From Deltaproteobacteria bacterium (GTDB lineage: Bacteria; Desulfobacterota; Desulfomonilia; UBA1062), in the NCBI GenBank assembly GCA_022703355.1, contig JAKLDU010000006.1, positions 1-47,607 of the forward strand: DNA of 47,607 bases, given 5' to 3'. A model generated the notes under the pieces. The model saw only the letters and a program-made list of their open reading frames with translations. It was not told where the DNA came from and ran no database searches. Every line of letters starts with the position of its first letter. Position 1 is the first letter of the stretch. The position numbers and the translations under genes were made by a program. Positions 25,460 to 34,479 of this stretch are shown here, piece after piece.

Positions 25460-26182
25460 CTCATACCCCGTCATTTTATTCTGGTGCAAATGCTAGTCTC
25501 CAAATTCTCCGGGGCCTCGTGCCCCGGGGCCTTTCCGAAAGTCCGTCTTCAGCCTTAAAAGAAGCGCTGTGTCCTGGAATCATGGTCTCTTGAGCCTCAA
25601 TCGCCGTAATTCCTTCGCGCGTGAATGATCCTGTTCCCTATCGGCAAAAACGAAAAACAATATCACCGTTCGAGAGCAAATCATGGCGGGCAAGGAAACC
25701 TGTCTCTCACCAGAAGCAGGCTTTTTCAGCACAGCCCGCATGCAAATCAATCGAAGTGTACCAATAAGAATCGGGAAATGACAAAAACATCAGCTTTGTA
25801 TCCTCAATAATGGAAAGCGGCCCACTCGTCAATGTATGAGTGTTCGGGAGTCATGCCGAAACATTTGTATCAGGGAGGATGAAGAGGTTATGAATGCCCT
25901 GTTTGAAGTTTTCAGGGTCATGTCAAAACATTTGTGTCAGGAAGGATGAAGGGGGTATGGATGCCAGTTTTCAGGTATGCTTTGTTTCCTCGCGGCTTTG
26001 TTGCTATAATGCCCTGAAACGGTGGAGTTCGCGGGCGTGCTTGTCGCCGTGGGGCACCTGAAGGGGGGCGAGCCGGCGAAGAATGCCGCCCGCACGGGGA
26101 GAAGTTTTTCGACTGCTGCCGGGCGTGCGGCGCTCGCGGCAGCCGGTGTCTGAAATCTTGCGAAGTGCATGAGGGAGGTGCC
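25460..26182. other. Gene-free, lower-GC intergenic stretch
   Basis: About 720 bases without a credible gene. It contains a hairpin CCGGGGC-CTCGT-GCCCCGG (25509-25527), an AT-richer central part (about 25610-25830) and a tandem 68-base repeat (25851-25978). The composition differs from both flanks, and may mark an old insertion or deletion. No transposase fragment was recognised. Confidence 0.6.
25851..25978. repeat. Imperfect tandem direct repeat, 68-base unit
   Basis: Copy 1 (from 25851) and copy 2 (from 25919) share TCATG(C/T)C(G/A)AAACATTTGT then TCAGG(G/A)AGGATGAAG, and the later blocks GGTTATGAATGCC / GGGTATGGATGCC and GTTTTCAGG. Two divergent units lie head to tail. Their role is unknown; remnants of mobile-element ends or a protein-binding array are both possible. 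Confidence 0.7.
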
Positions 26183-27739
26183 ATGGCTGACAAGAATTAC
26201 GTGATTGCACTGGACTCGGGCACGCAGAGCGTGAGGGCAGTGCTCTTTGACCGCGCGGGGGGCGTTGTCGCCCTAGCCCAGGCCCCCCACGAGCCCTACT
26301 TCTCGGTCAACCCGGGCTGGGCGGAGCAGAGCCCGGACGATTACTGGTCGAAGCTCTGCCGGGTGACGAACGAGCTCATGAAGAAGGTCACCGTCGACCT
26401 CCGGGAGATCGCGGGCATCGGCATCACGACCCAGCGGGGGACTTTCGTGCCCGTGGACCGGCAGGGCACTGCCCTCAGGCCCGCCATCATCTGGCTGGAC
26501 GAGCGCATCAACGAGAACCCGCCCCCGCTTTCCATGGCTGCCCGTGCGGTCTTTGCCATTGCCGGGCAGTCCTCCGCCATCGAGTACGTGAGGAAGCATT
26601 CGAAGTTCCTCTGGGTCAAGAACAACGAGCCCGGGGTGTACGCAAAGGCCTACAAGTTCATGCAGATCTCCGGGTGGTTCGTGCAGAGGCTCACCGGGGA
26701 GTTCAAGGACTCCGTGGGCATGGTCACGGGGCTGTGGCCCTTGGACTACAAAAAGCTCGAGTGGCACGCCCTCAGGCTCGCACACAACGCCTTCGGCCTG
26801 GAGCCGGAGCACATGGTGGACCTCTTTCCCCCCGACACCGTGCTCGGGCGGGTGACGGCAGCCGCCTCGGCCGAAACCGGCCTTCCCGCGGGTTTGCCCG
26901 TGGTGGTGGGCGCGGGCGACAAGCAGTCCGAGGTCTTAGGCGCGGGGGCCATCGAGCCGGGCATCGGCGTGATCTCCTACGGCACCGCGACCTGCATGGA
27001 GATCTTCACGAGAAAATACCTCAACGACAGGGCCCTGCGGTTCTTCACCTGGCCCGCCGCCCTGCCGGGCACCTGGGACATCGAGCTCTTCATCCACCGG
27101 GGCTTCTGGATGGTGACCTGGTTCAAGGAGGAGTTCGGCCACCGCGAGGGCATCGAGGCGGAGAAGCGGGGGATCGCCCCCGAGGCGGTCTTCGACGAGC
27201 GGGTGAGGGACATCCCGCCCGGCTCCATGGGGCTCATGCTCCAGCCGTACTGGTCGCCCATGGTCTCCAACAAGTACGCCAAGGGCTCCATCATCGGGTT
27301 CGGCGACGTGCACACCCGGGCCCACATCTACCGCGCCATCCTCGAAGGACTCGGCTACGAGCTTCGCCGGCTTTACGAGATCTACCAGGCCAGGACCGGG
27401 GTGACCCTCAAGGAGCTTCGGGTGGGCGGCGGAGGGTCGAAGAGCGACGTGGCCGTGCAGATCGCCGCGGATATCTTCAACCTCCCCGCGGCCCGGATGG
27501 CGACGCACGAGATCTGCGGCCTGGGCGCGGCCATCGATGCGGCCGTGGGCACGGGGATGTTTTCCTCCTTCGACGAGGCCGTGGCCTCCATGGTAAAAAA
27601 GGGAAGAGTCTTCGAGCCAAACCCCGCGAGCCACCGGGTGTACGAGGACCTCTACCAGGGGGCGTACCTCAAGACGTACGGCGCACTGGAGCCGCTCTAC
27701 AAAAAGATCGCGGCGGCCACGGGATATCCGCCGGAATAG
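26183..27739 (+). CDS. FGGY-family carbohydrate kinase
   Basis: ATP-dependent sugar or polyol kinase of 518 residues with the two-lobed actin-like fold. The N-terminal phosphate loop is VIALDSGTQSVRAVLFD; GIGITTQRGTFVPVD and PAIIWLDERI are family motifs with the substrate-facing Asp. The C-terminal adenosine motif is LRVGGGGSKSDVAVQIAAD near residue 418, with GLGAAIDAAVGTG. The ATG at 26183 follows GAGGGAGG; a GTG at 26165 is in frame but is not preferred. The substrate (xylulose, glycerol or another) cannot be told from sequence, and no sugar transporter or isomerase lies nearby. It follows the gene-free repeat region and ends at a G/C hairpin. Confidence 0.9.
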   Translation: MADKNYVIALDSGTQSVRAVLFDRAGGVVALAQAPHEPYFSVNPGWAEQSPDDYWSKLCRVTNELMKKVTVDLREIAGIGITTQRGTFVPVDRQGTALRPAIIWLDERINENPPPLSMAARAVFAIAGQSSAIEYVRKHSKFLWVKNNEPGVYAKAYKFMQISGWFVQRLTGEFKDSVGMVTGLWPLDYKKLEWHALRLAHNAFGLEPEHMVDLFPPDTVLGRVTAAASAETGLPAGLPVVVGAGDKQSEVLGAGAIEPGIGVISYGTATCMEIFTRKYLNDRALRFFTWPAALPGTWDIELFIHRGFWMVTWFKEEFGHREGIEAEKRGIAPEAVFDERVRDIPPGSMGLMLQPYWSPMVSNKYAKGSIIGFGDVHTRAHIYRAILEGLGYELRRLYEIYQARTGVTLKELRVGGGGSKSDVAVQIAADIFNLPAARMATHEICGLGAAIDAAVGTGMFSSFDEAVASMVKKGRVFEPNPASHRVYEDLYQGAYLKTYGALEPLYKKIAAATGYPPE

Positions 27740-27756
27740 GGGGGGCGTTGCCCCCC
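27740..27756. terminator. Hairpin between convergent genes
   Basis: GGGGGGC (27740-27746), loop GTT, GCCCCCC (27750-27756) just after the kinase stop and 6 bases before the stop of the opposing stress-protein gene. No T-run; a probable shared 3'-end structure. Confidence 0.5.
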
Positions 27757-27762
27757 TGTCGT

Positions 27763-28155
27763 TCAGACGATGATCACGGGGCAGTCGGCGTTGAGGATCA
27801 GGAACTGCGCCACCGAACCGAGGATGAGCTTGTCGACCCTCGTGGTTTTCTCCGCGCCGATGATGATCTGGTCCACCGCGTGCTCCTGGGCGAAATTGAT
27901 CACGTCGTGGCCTGCGTAGTTGCCCCTCATGAGGAGATGGGTGTCGCAGGGGATCTTTTCCCTTTCCAGGGAGCTCTTCAGGAACTGAAGATCCTGCTCC
28001 ATCTCCGTGATCCTCTTGCGCTGCGTCTCGCTGCCCCTGGAGAGGGAGCACACCACGTCGACCCGAGCACGGAAAGCCTTCACGTGCTTCTTGACCTTGC
28101 CCAGAATATCCTTGGCATACTCGCTTCCATCGTAATACATGAGTATCTTTTTCAT
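27763..28155 (-). CDS. Universal stress protein family (UspA-like)
   Basis: A 130-residue single-domain Usp with start MKKILMYYDGSEYAKDIL and the ATP-binding signature IIIGAEKTTRVDKLILGS near residues 97-114 (G-x2-x-G...G-S pattern), ending in ADCPVIIV. Length and motifs suit the nucleotide-binding subclass. AAAGGAG precedes the ATG. It lies 49 bases after the RsbRD-like gene in the same direction, so the two may form a stress-related operon. Confidence 0.9.
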   Translation of the reverse strand: MKKILMYYDGSEYAKDILGKVKKHVKAFRARVDVVCSLSRGSETQRKRITEMEQDLQFLKSSLEREKIPCDTHLLMRGNYAGHDVINFAQEHAVDQIIIGAEKTTRVDKLILGSVAQFLILNADCPVIIV

Positions 28156-28204
28156 GGATCGCTCCTTTCTCCTCGGTCTTTGATCGGCAGCCGGCCCATC
28201 CCCA

Positions 28205-28720
28205 CTAACTGCACTGCCCGGCCATTGCCGGCGCCCTTCCGGGGAGGTCTTTTCCCCTCCGGTGCTTCACCGCGATGAGCGCCTGCTCGTTCTGGTAGCC
28301 GGCGATGGTGGACTGGATGATCCGGTCGAAGAACAGGTTCAGGTAATAGTTGACCTCCACGAACTCGATGAGGGAGATCCTGCTCCCGGGCACGATCTGG
28401 TCCCTGAATATCTTCCAGATCTCCCGCTTGATGAGCAGGAACACCAGGGTGGTTTCTTCCAGGGGAATTCCTTCCTGGCACCGGTCCGCCCCGAGGTTCG
28501 AGTAGCTGGCGAACAGCGTGCTTTCCGGCTGGCCCTTCGCGAGCCAGATCCCGAGCCTGGTTTGCATGTCCTCCACCACCCGGAAGATCCTCGCCTGGGC
28601 GACGTCGTCCGACACGTCCAGGTAGTGCCAGGTGTCCGATCGCAGGCGGATCGCCTCCAGAATGCCCCTCGTTATTTCCTCCGCATTCCCGCCGATGATT
28701 TCCCTGACCTGTGCGTACAT
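28205..28720 (-). CDS. Helical sensor-like protein resembling RsbRD N-terminal domains
   Basis: A 171-residue, mostly helical protein. The region RCQEGIPLEETTLVFLLIKR near residue 95 and the overall helix pattern resemble the N-terminal domain of RsbR/RsbRD-type stressosome or histidine-kinase-associated proteins; this assignment is by eye and moderate. No catalytic domain follows. ATG 28720 is chosen because GAGGAG lies 6 bases upstream; an in-frame TTG at 28792 has no ribosome site. TGTCC-N8-GGACA (about 28742-28759) lies just upstream and may be an operator. It precedes a universal stress protein gene by 49 bases, consistent with a stress or signalling role. Confidence 0.6.
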   Translation of the reverse strand: MYAQVREIIGGNAEEITRGILEAIRLRSDTWHYLDVSDDVAQARIFRVVEDMQTRLGIWLAKGQPESTLFASYSNLGADRCQEGIPLEETTLVFLLIKREIWKIFRDQIVPGSRISLIEFVEVNYYLNLFFDRIIQSTIAGYQNEQALIAVKHRRGKDLPGRAPAMAGQCS

Positions 28721-28783
28721 GCGCTGCTCCTCGAGGCTCCTGTCCAACCTCTGTCCGGAATATAGGACAATCAAGAAAAAATG

Positions 28784-29047
28784 TATGCCCAACGCCGTCT
28801 CATATTCGCGTGAATCTTTCCCTTACCTCCTGTAGGCGGCCCGCTTACAGTTCTTTTTCGGTCGGCGGCCCCTGCGCGAAGGCCCGGTGAAACGGGAAGC
28901 TGAAGCCGGCAAGACCGGGCATGCCCGAGTTGTTCATCCGAGGTGCGGCGGGTCCCCCGAGGGGGCCGTCCCGGGAGTCGATGTAAGGGAAACACCGACA
29001 GGGGGTAAGATAATATCATGCAGCAATATCAGACTCCGTTGGGCATA
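28784..29047. repeat. Inverted repeat, about 50-base arms
   Basis: Left arm 28784-28835 (read on the minus strand) and right arm 28998-29047 (plus strand) align over about 50 bases: ACAGG(A/G)GGTAAG near the outer part and CGTTGGGCATAC at the end. Both arms, in the same frame, could encode TGGK-x5-N-x-R-x-RWAY. The 160 bases between show no recognised gene. The region 28721-29194 otherwise contains only promoters. Origin unknown. Confidence 0.65.
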
Positions 29048-29194
29048 CAAATCCGATCTTTTGACGTACATTTCCTGTGTTTTCAGAGAAGAGGAAATAT
29101 CTCCGGGGAGGGCGCTCAAGCCCCTTTCCCGCCGATGCGGAAATTGGGCACACCGAACGTGCTTGGTTATAAAAAAAGGGCGAAGGAGAATCAT

Positions 29195-31174
29195 ATGGCT
29201 GATACCAACGATCAAGATTTCTATAACAAGGTTTTTCCGGTTCCGGAAAGGGTAAGGGAAAAGTCGTACATCAAGAGCAGGGCAGAGTATGACAAGATGT
29301 ACAAGGAATCCATCGACAACCCCGACGCTTTCTGGGCGAAGCAGGCCATGTCCAGGCTGACCTGGTTCAAGCCCTTCGACAAGAACAAGGTTTCCGACTG
29401 GTCGTTCGATGCGAAGGACCTCCACGTGAAGTGGTTCGAGGGCGGCAAGATCAACGCCAGCTACAACTGCCTCGACCGTCACCTCGAGACCAGGAAGAAC
29501 AAGGCCGCCATCATCTTCGAGGGCAACGACCCCAACGACTGGAAGGTCTACACCTATTGGGACCTGTACCGCGAAGTGAACAAGTTCGCCAACGTGCTCA
29601 AGGACCTGGGCATCAAGAAGGGCGACGTGGTCACCCTCTACCTTCCCATGATCCCCGAGCTGGTCATCACCATGCTCGCCTGCGCCCGCATCGGCGCCAT
29701 CCACGCCATCGTGTTCGGCGGCTTCTCCGCCGAGGCGTTGAGGGACAGGGTCAACGACTGCAACTCGACCCTGCTCGTCACCTGCGACGGCACCTACCGC
29801 GGCGCCAAGGCTGTCCCGCAGAAGGACAACGCCGACAAGGCCTGCGACCAGTGCCCCTCCATCAAGACCCAGATCGTGGTCAAGCGCACCGGCACTGCAG
29901 TCCAGATGAAAGATGGACGCGACGTCTGGTACGACGACCTCATGGCAAAGGCGGCACGCTACTGCAAGCCCGAGGAGATGGACGCCGAAGACCCGCTGTT
30001 CATCCTCTACACCTCCGGCTCCACCGGAAAGCCCAAGGGAGCCATGCACACCACCGCAGGGTACCTCCTGTACGCATCCATGACCCAGCAGCTGGCCTTC
30101 GACGTGCGTGACGAAGACGTCTACTGGTGCACCGCCGACCTCGGGTGGGTCACCGGCCACAGCTATGTTGCCTACGGGCCCCTCACCAACGGGCACACGA
30201 GCATCGTGTTCGAAGGCGTGCCCAGCTATCCGGGCTTCGACCGCTTCTGGGCGGTTGTGGAAAAATACAACGTCAACAACTTCTACACCGCACCCACCGC
30301 CATCCGGGCAGTGGCCAAGGAAGGCGACAAGTGGGTGGAGATGCACGACATATCCTCGCTGAGGGTGCTGGGCTCCGTGGGCGAACCGCTGAACCCGGAA
30401 GCCTGGTGGTGGTATTACAACAAGGTGGGCGGCGGCAGGTGCACCATCGCCGACACCTGGTGGCAGACCGAAACCGGCGGCCACATGATTCTGCCCCTGC
30501 CCGGCGCCATCGACATCAAGCCGGCCAAGGCCATGGTCCCCTTCTTCGGCGTGGTTCCGGCCCTCATGGACGAGGAAGGCAAGGAGATCGTGGGACCCGG
30601 CAAGGGTTCGCTCTGCATCAAGAAGTCCTGGCCCGGCATGCTGCGCGGGATCTACAAGAACCCCGACCTGTTCAGGGACAACTATTTCTCGCAGTTCCCG
30701 GGATACTACTTCTCCGGTGACGGCGCCGAGCGCGATGCCGACGGCGATTACAAGATCACGGGCCGCGTGGACGACGTCATCAACGTGTCCGGGCACAGGA
30801 TGGGCACTGCCGAGGTCGAGGCAGCCCTCACCCTGCACCCGTCCGTGGCAGAGTCCGCGGTGGTCGGGTTCCCGCACGAGATCAAAGGCCAGGGCATCTA
30901 CGCGTACGTGACGCTGAACACCGGCGTGGAGAAGTCAGACGCCCTGAAGAAGGACCTCATCGCCCTGGTGCGCAAGGAGATCGGCCCCATCGCGACCCCC
31001 GACATCATCCAGTGGGCGGACGGGCTCCCCAAGACCAGGTCAGGCAAGATCATGCGCCGCGTGCTCAGGAAGGTTGCCGCCCACGACTTCACCGACCTCG
31101 GTGACGTCTCCACCATGGCGGACTCCAGCGTGGTCGACGATCTCATCAGCGAGAGAAAGAATATCGGCAAATAG
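29195..31174 (+). CDS. acs: Acetyl-CoA synthetase (AMP-forming)
   Basis: Converts acetate, ATP and CoA to acetyl-CoA, AMP and PPi, or the reverse in some syntrophs. The 659-residue product shows the Acs N-terminus (AEYDKMYKESIDNPDAFWAK), the P-loop YTSGSTGKPKGAMHT near residue 275, WWQTETGGHM near 424, YYFSGDGAERDADGDY with ITGRVDDVINVSGHRMGTAE, and PKTRSGKIMRRVLRK. The catalytic Lys618 in that last motif is the residue controlled by Pat-type acetylation. ATG 29195 has AAGGAGA upstream; the frame is open from 29018 without support. TTGGGC (29144-29149) and TTATAA (29167-29172), spacer 17, form a candidate promoter. A GNAT-fusion gene lies next door, convergent. Confidence 0.96.
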   Translation: MADTNDQDFYNKVFPVPERVREKSYIKSRAEYDKMYKESIDNPDAFWAKQAMSRLTWFKPFDKNKVSDWSFDAKDLHVKWFEGGKINASYNCLDRHLETRKNKAAIIFEGNDPNDWKVYTYWDLYREVNKFANVLKDLGIKKGDVVTLYLPMIPELVITMLACARIGAIHAIVFGGFSAEALRDRVNDCNSTLLVTCDGTYRGAKAVPQKDNADKACDQCPSIKTQIVVKRTGTAVQMKDGRDVWYDDLMAKAARYCKPEEMDAEDPLFILYTSGSTGKPKGAMHTTAGYLLYASMTQQLAFDVRDEDVYWCTADLGWVTGHSYVAYGPLTNGHTSIVFEGVPSYPGFDRFWAVVEKYNVNNFYTAPTAIRAVAKEGDKWVEMHDISSLRVLGSVGEPLNPEAWWWYYNKVGGGRCTIADTWWQTETGGHMILPLPGAIDIKPAKAMVPFFGVVPALMDEEGKEIVGPGKGSLCIKKSWPGMLRGIYKNPDLFRDNYFSQFPGYYFSGDGAERDADGDYKITGRVDDVINVSGHRMGTAEVEAALTLHPSVAESAVVGFPHEIKGQGIYAYVTLNTGVEKSDALKKDLIALVRKEIGPIATPDIIQWADGLPKTRSGKIMRRVLRKVAAHDFTDLGDVSTMADSSVVDDLISERKNIGK

Positions 31175-31220
31175 CTCCATATCTCTCATAACCATAAACT
31201 CAGCCATGTAGTGTTTCACG

Positions 31221-31265
31221 GTGGGAGAAGGAGGGCTGGAATCGGTCCGGACCTCCTTCTCCCAC
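31221..31265 (+). terminator. Terminator hairpin after acs
   Basis: GTGGGAGAAGGAGG (31221-31234) and CCTCCTTCTCCCAC (31252-31265) form a perfect 14-bp stem with a 17-base loop, followed by AGATATTTTCC. It lies 46 bases after the acs stop. The remaining bases to 31554 show no gene. Confidence 0.75.
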
Positions 31266-31554
31266 AGATATTTTCCAGCCTTTCCCCGTTGCCCGCCCGA
31301 CGAATCAGAAGTCCGATCACCGGTACGCAGGGGGGGCGGTCTAAAAAAAAGAGGGGAATCCCTCCACGGGTCCCCCAATGCTTGGTTAAAGGGCGTAACG
31401 GCAATCCATCCCCGGCGGGGATATAACAGGAGATGGGTAAAAACCTTTTGTTCCCTGCAGGTTCCTCTCCCAGGAATTGCCTTTGTCAGTGGTGCGTGCC
31501 CTGCTTCGCCCCTCGTGAATGCCTGCTGCCGGTTTTCCGGATGAGCCCGTGTGA

Positions 31555-34257
31555 TCAGAGCTTCAAGGACAGGGAGAACATGTTCCCGGTCTTGTTTTCC
31601 ACCGTGAAGTCACAGCGTTTGAGGATCTTGATCATGGCGTGATTGTCCCTGACCGTCTCCGTAACCACGCTCCTGACCCCCCACTGCCTGGCAAGGCCGA
31701 TGCTCATCCTGGAAAGCTGGTGGCCCAGCGTCTTCTTCTGCCAGGGATCCGACACGATCACGGCATACTCCGCCTCGTGGTTGTGGTTGAGGGATATCTT
31801 GACGAGCCGGGCGATGCCGACGGCCTTCCTGCGGCCTCCGTCGTTCATCTCGGCAACGATGGCGAACTCCTCTTCCGGGTCGATGTCGCAGTAGCGCTTC
31901 GCCCTTTCAGGGGTCGGGCTGAACGGCGACAGGAAACGCAGCCACAGGGACTCCTTCGAGCACCCGTTCACGAACTCGGTCCACAGCTCGATGTCCTCGA
32001 CCCTCAAGAGGCGGAACTTCACGGGCTTGCCGTCGATGGTGAAGCCCCTGTCCGACAGGCTGCCGTCGAGGATCTTCAGCATCTTCCTCCTTCGGCGCTG
32101 GCCGGCGCGGTACATCTCGCCCAGCACCTCCGCGGCCATCTCCGAGGTGGAGTACACGGGGATGCCCGCCTGCTCCATCTGGATGACGTCGGTGATCATG
32201 AACTCCTTGCACGCCACGCAGCAGACGATGGGCTTGTCCTTGTAGTCGATGCCCTTGAGGGTGTCCACGAAGGAGCCCAGCTTCTCGCCCTGGATGACGA
32301 CGATGATGCTGTGCACGTCGGTGCTCACGGTGCCGATCTCGATGATGCTCTTGAGCTGCTCCGGCGTCATGGTGAACGAGCAGTCCACCGGGTTCTGGAG
32401 GTTCAGGTACCCGGGCAGGTGAGTCGCGAGCCGGTCTTTCAGGTACTGTTCGAGGACGCTGAGCCTCAGGCCGTTCAGGTAGAGCATGTCCGTGGCCGCG
32501 ACGCCCAGGGAACCCGTGTAGGTGACGACGAGAACCCCCGGCCCCTTGGGGAGAGGCTGCTTGGAGAACCCCCGCATGAGGGCGAAGAGGTGCTCGTTGT
32601 CCCGGGCGCGGATGATGCCGCTCTGGCGGAAGGCGGCGTTGTTGATCTCGTCGTTTCCCGCCAGCGATGCCGTGTGCGAGGACACCGCCTGCTTGCCCGC
32701 CTCGGTGCGGCCGGTCTTGAGCACGATGATGGGCTTGCGGTGGGAGATCCGGCTCGCCACGTCGATGAAGCGCTTGCCGCTGGTGACGTCCTCCATGTAC
32801 ATGGCGATGACGTCGATGTGCTCGTCGCTCCCCATGTACTCGAGGATGTCCGTCTCACTGATGTCCATCTTGTTCCCGATGGTGGCGACGATGCCGAAGT
32901 CGAGGACGTTCCTCAAGCCCGCAAGGATGCCCGCGGCGTACACGCCCGCCTGGGCGATGAGGCCCACGTTGCCCTTGCCGAGCTTCTCGAGCAGGCCGAT
33001 GGACTGGACCATGTCGTGGTGCGTGTTGATGACCCCTGAGCAGTTGGGCCCGAGGATCCGGCACCCCCGCTTCTTCACGATCACCCTGATGCCCGCCTGG
33101 GCCTTTTTGCCCTCGTCGCCGATCTCGGCGAAGCCTGCCGTCTCCACAACCTGGTATTTGACCCCCTTGGCGCAGCACTCCTCGATGGCCATGGGCACGG
33201 TTTCCGCAGGCACGATGATGATGGCGGCATCCACCGGGCCTTCCACGTCGAGGACCGACTTGTAGGCCTTCACGCCGAGGATGGAGTCCTTCTTTTTGTT
33301 GATGGGGTAGAGGCTGCCCTTGAACCCGTGGTTGAGCAGGTTCTGGAACACGTTGTAGCCGAGCTTGCCCGGGGAGTCCGATGCGCCCAGCACTGCGATG
33401 CTCTGCGGGTAGAAGAGCGCGCGCAGGTCGGAGCCCGGCCGGGTTTGGGCAGCGGGCCTTTTCCGGAGCGTGCCGTCCACGAATATCCGTGCATCCACCG
33501 CAAGGCACCCTGAGGGGTACACGAATACGGGGTTCAGGTCCAGCTCCCTGATCTGTGGGTGCCTGGTCACCAGCTGGGAGATCTTGAGCAGGACGGACCT
33601 GAGCTCGTCGATATCCCCGGCCTTGCCGCGGTAGCCCTTGAGGAGCCTGCTGCCCTTGATCTCGTCGATCATCTCGGCGGCGTCGTCCCCGGTGATGGGG
33701 AGCACCCTGAAGGTGACGTCCTTGAGCACCTCCACGAAGACGCCGCCCAGGCCGAACATGAGCACCGGCCCAAAGCTGGGGTCCCGCGTCACGCCGATGA
33801 TCGCCTCGATGCCCTGTTCGGCCATCTTCTGCACGGACACGCCCACGACGAGGCGTTCTTTGAACGACTCGACGATGTCGTTGAAAGCCTTGATCAGCGC
33901 CCGCTCATTTCTCAGGTTGAGCTTGACGCCGCCACCGTCGGTCTTGTGGATGACTTCCGGGGAAACGATCTTCAGGGCCACCGGGTATCCGATGGCCTTG
34001 CCGATCAGCACGGCCTGTTCGGCCGACGTGGCGATCCTCCCACCCGTGGTCTTTATGCCGATGTTTTCAAGGATCTCCTTGCACTCGTGCTCCATGAGGA
34101 AGCTTCGGTCCTCCTTGAGCGCCCGGTCGATGATGTTGTCCGTGTCCTCCCGCAGGATACCCTCAAAGTCCATGGAGAAGAACGCGCCTGAGCCCTCCCC
34201 CGTTCTCACCCCCTTGATTTTACTTGAGGGTTCGATCAGGATACCGCTTTCACTCAT
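31555..34257 (-). CDS. ADP-forming acyl-CoA synthetase fused to GNAT acetyltransferase (Pat-like)
   Basis: A 900-residue multidomain protein. Residues about 40-260: ATP-grasp (beta) domain (GYPVALKIVSPEVIHKTDGG). Residues about 278-720: CoA-binding Rossmann and ligase domains (IAVLGASDSPGKLGYNVFQN, RILGPNCSGVINT). His528 in AVSSHTASLAGND matches the phospho-histidine of ADP-forming acetyl-CoA synthetases. Residues about 745-900: GNAT domain (AEYAVIVSDPWQKKTLGHQL). Enteric Pat, which acetylates Acs, has the ligase parts in the order alpha then beta; here the ATP-grasp comes first. The retained histidine suggests the ligase may be active. Acs regulation is a natural role given acs next door. 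AAGGAGG precedes the ATG. A roughly 70-base element upstream is shared with the CoA-transferase gene. Confidence 0.9.
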   Translation of the reverse strand: MSESGILIEPSSKIKGVRTGEGSGAFFSMDFEGILREDTDNIIDRALKEDRSFLMEHECKEILENIGIKTTGGRIATSAEQAVLIGKAIGYPVALKIVSPEVIHKTDGGGVKLNLRNERALIKAFNDIVESFKERLVVGVSVQKMAEQGIEAIIGVTRDPSFGPVLMFGLGGVFVEVLKDVTFRVLPITGDDAAEMIDEIKGSRLLKGYRGKAGDIDELRSVLLKISQLVTRHPQIRELDLNPVFVYPSGCLAVDARIFVDGTLRKRPAAQTRPGSDLRALFYPQSIAVLGASDSPGKLGYNVFQNLLNHGFKGSLYPINKKKDSILGVKAYKSVLDVEGPVDAAIIIVPAETVPMAIEECCAKGVKYQVVETAGFAEIGDEGKKAQAGIRVIVKKRGCRILGPNCSGVINTHHDMVQSIGLLEKLGKGNVGLIAQAGVYAAGILAGLRNVLDFGIVATIGNKMDISETDILEYMGSDEHIDVIAMYMEDVTSGKRFIDVASRISHRKPIIVLKTGRTEAGKQAVSSHTASLAGNDEINNAAFRQSGIIRARDNEHLFALMRGFSKQPLPKGPGVLVVTYTGSLGVAATDMLYLNGLRLSVLEQYLKDRLATHLPGYLNLQNPVDCSFTMTPEQLKSIIEIGTVSTDVHSIIVVIQGEKLGSFVDTLKGIDYKDKPIVCCVACKEFMITDVIQMEQAGIPVYSTSEMAAEVLGEMYRAGQRRRRKMLKILDGSLSDRGFTIDGKPVKFRLLRVEDIELWTEFVNGCSKESLWLRFLSPFSPTPERAKRYCDIDPEEEFAIVAEMNDGGRRKAVGIARLVKISLNHNHEAEYAVIVSDPWQKKTLGHQLSRMSIGLARQWGVRSVVTETVRDNHAMIKILKRCDFTVENKTGNMFSLSLKL

Positions 34258-34335
34258 GAAACCACCTCCTTTTCAGTCCAGGGTGTCGGGATTCAAAAAC
34301 TTGGATTTTCTCCTGCACTACCACGGCGGGAAAAT

Positions 34336-34406
34336 GCCCGGTATCAGGCAAGACCTCTATTTTCTGTCAAAGGACATTGTGACCCTGACGGAGAATTACC
34401 GACAAA
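34336..34406 (-). promoter_or_regulatory. Shared upstream element, copy A
   Basis: About 70 bases, 79 bases before the synthetase/GNAT gene, similar to 40703-40773. Best-conserved block on the minus strand: AGAGGTCTTGCC then ATACCGGGC, with GACAG just upstream. TTGACA occurs at its outer side (minus strand, near 34368) and may be a -35 box. Probably a common promoter/operator; not a known motif to me. Confidence 0.55.
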
Positions 34407-34479
34407 AAAGGGCCCGGAACCCTTTTCAGTCAGAGAGATCGGGCTGGAAGGGCGGAGAAATGTCCTGTATCCCGGACGC

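Noticed and set aside
28934-30877. 647-codon open frame on the minus strand
   Set aside because: Antisense to acs, which carries every expected Acs motif.
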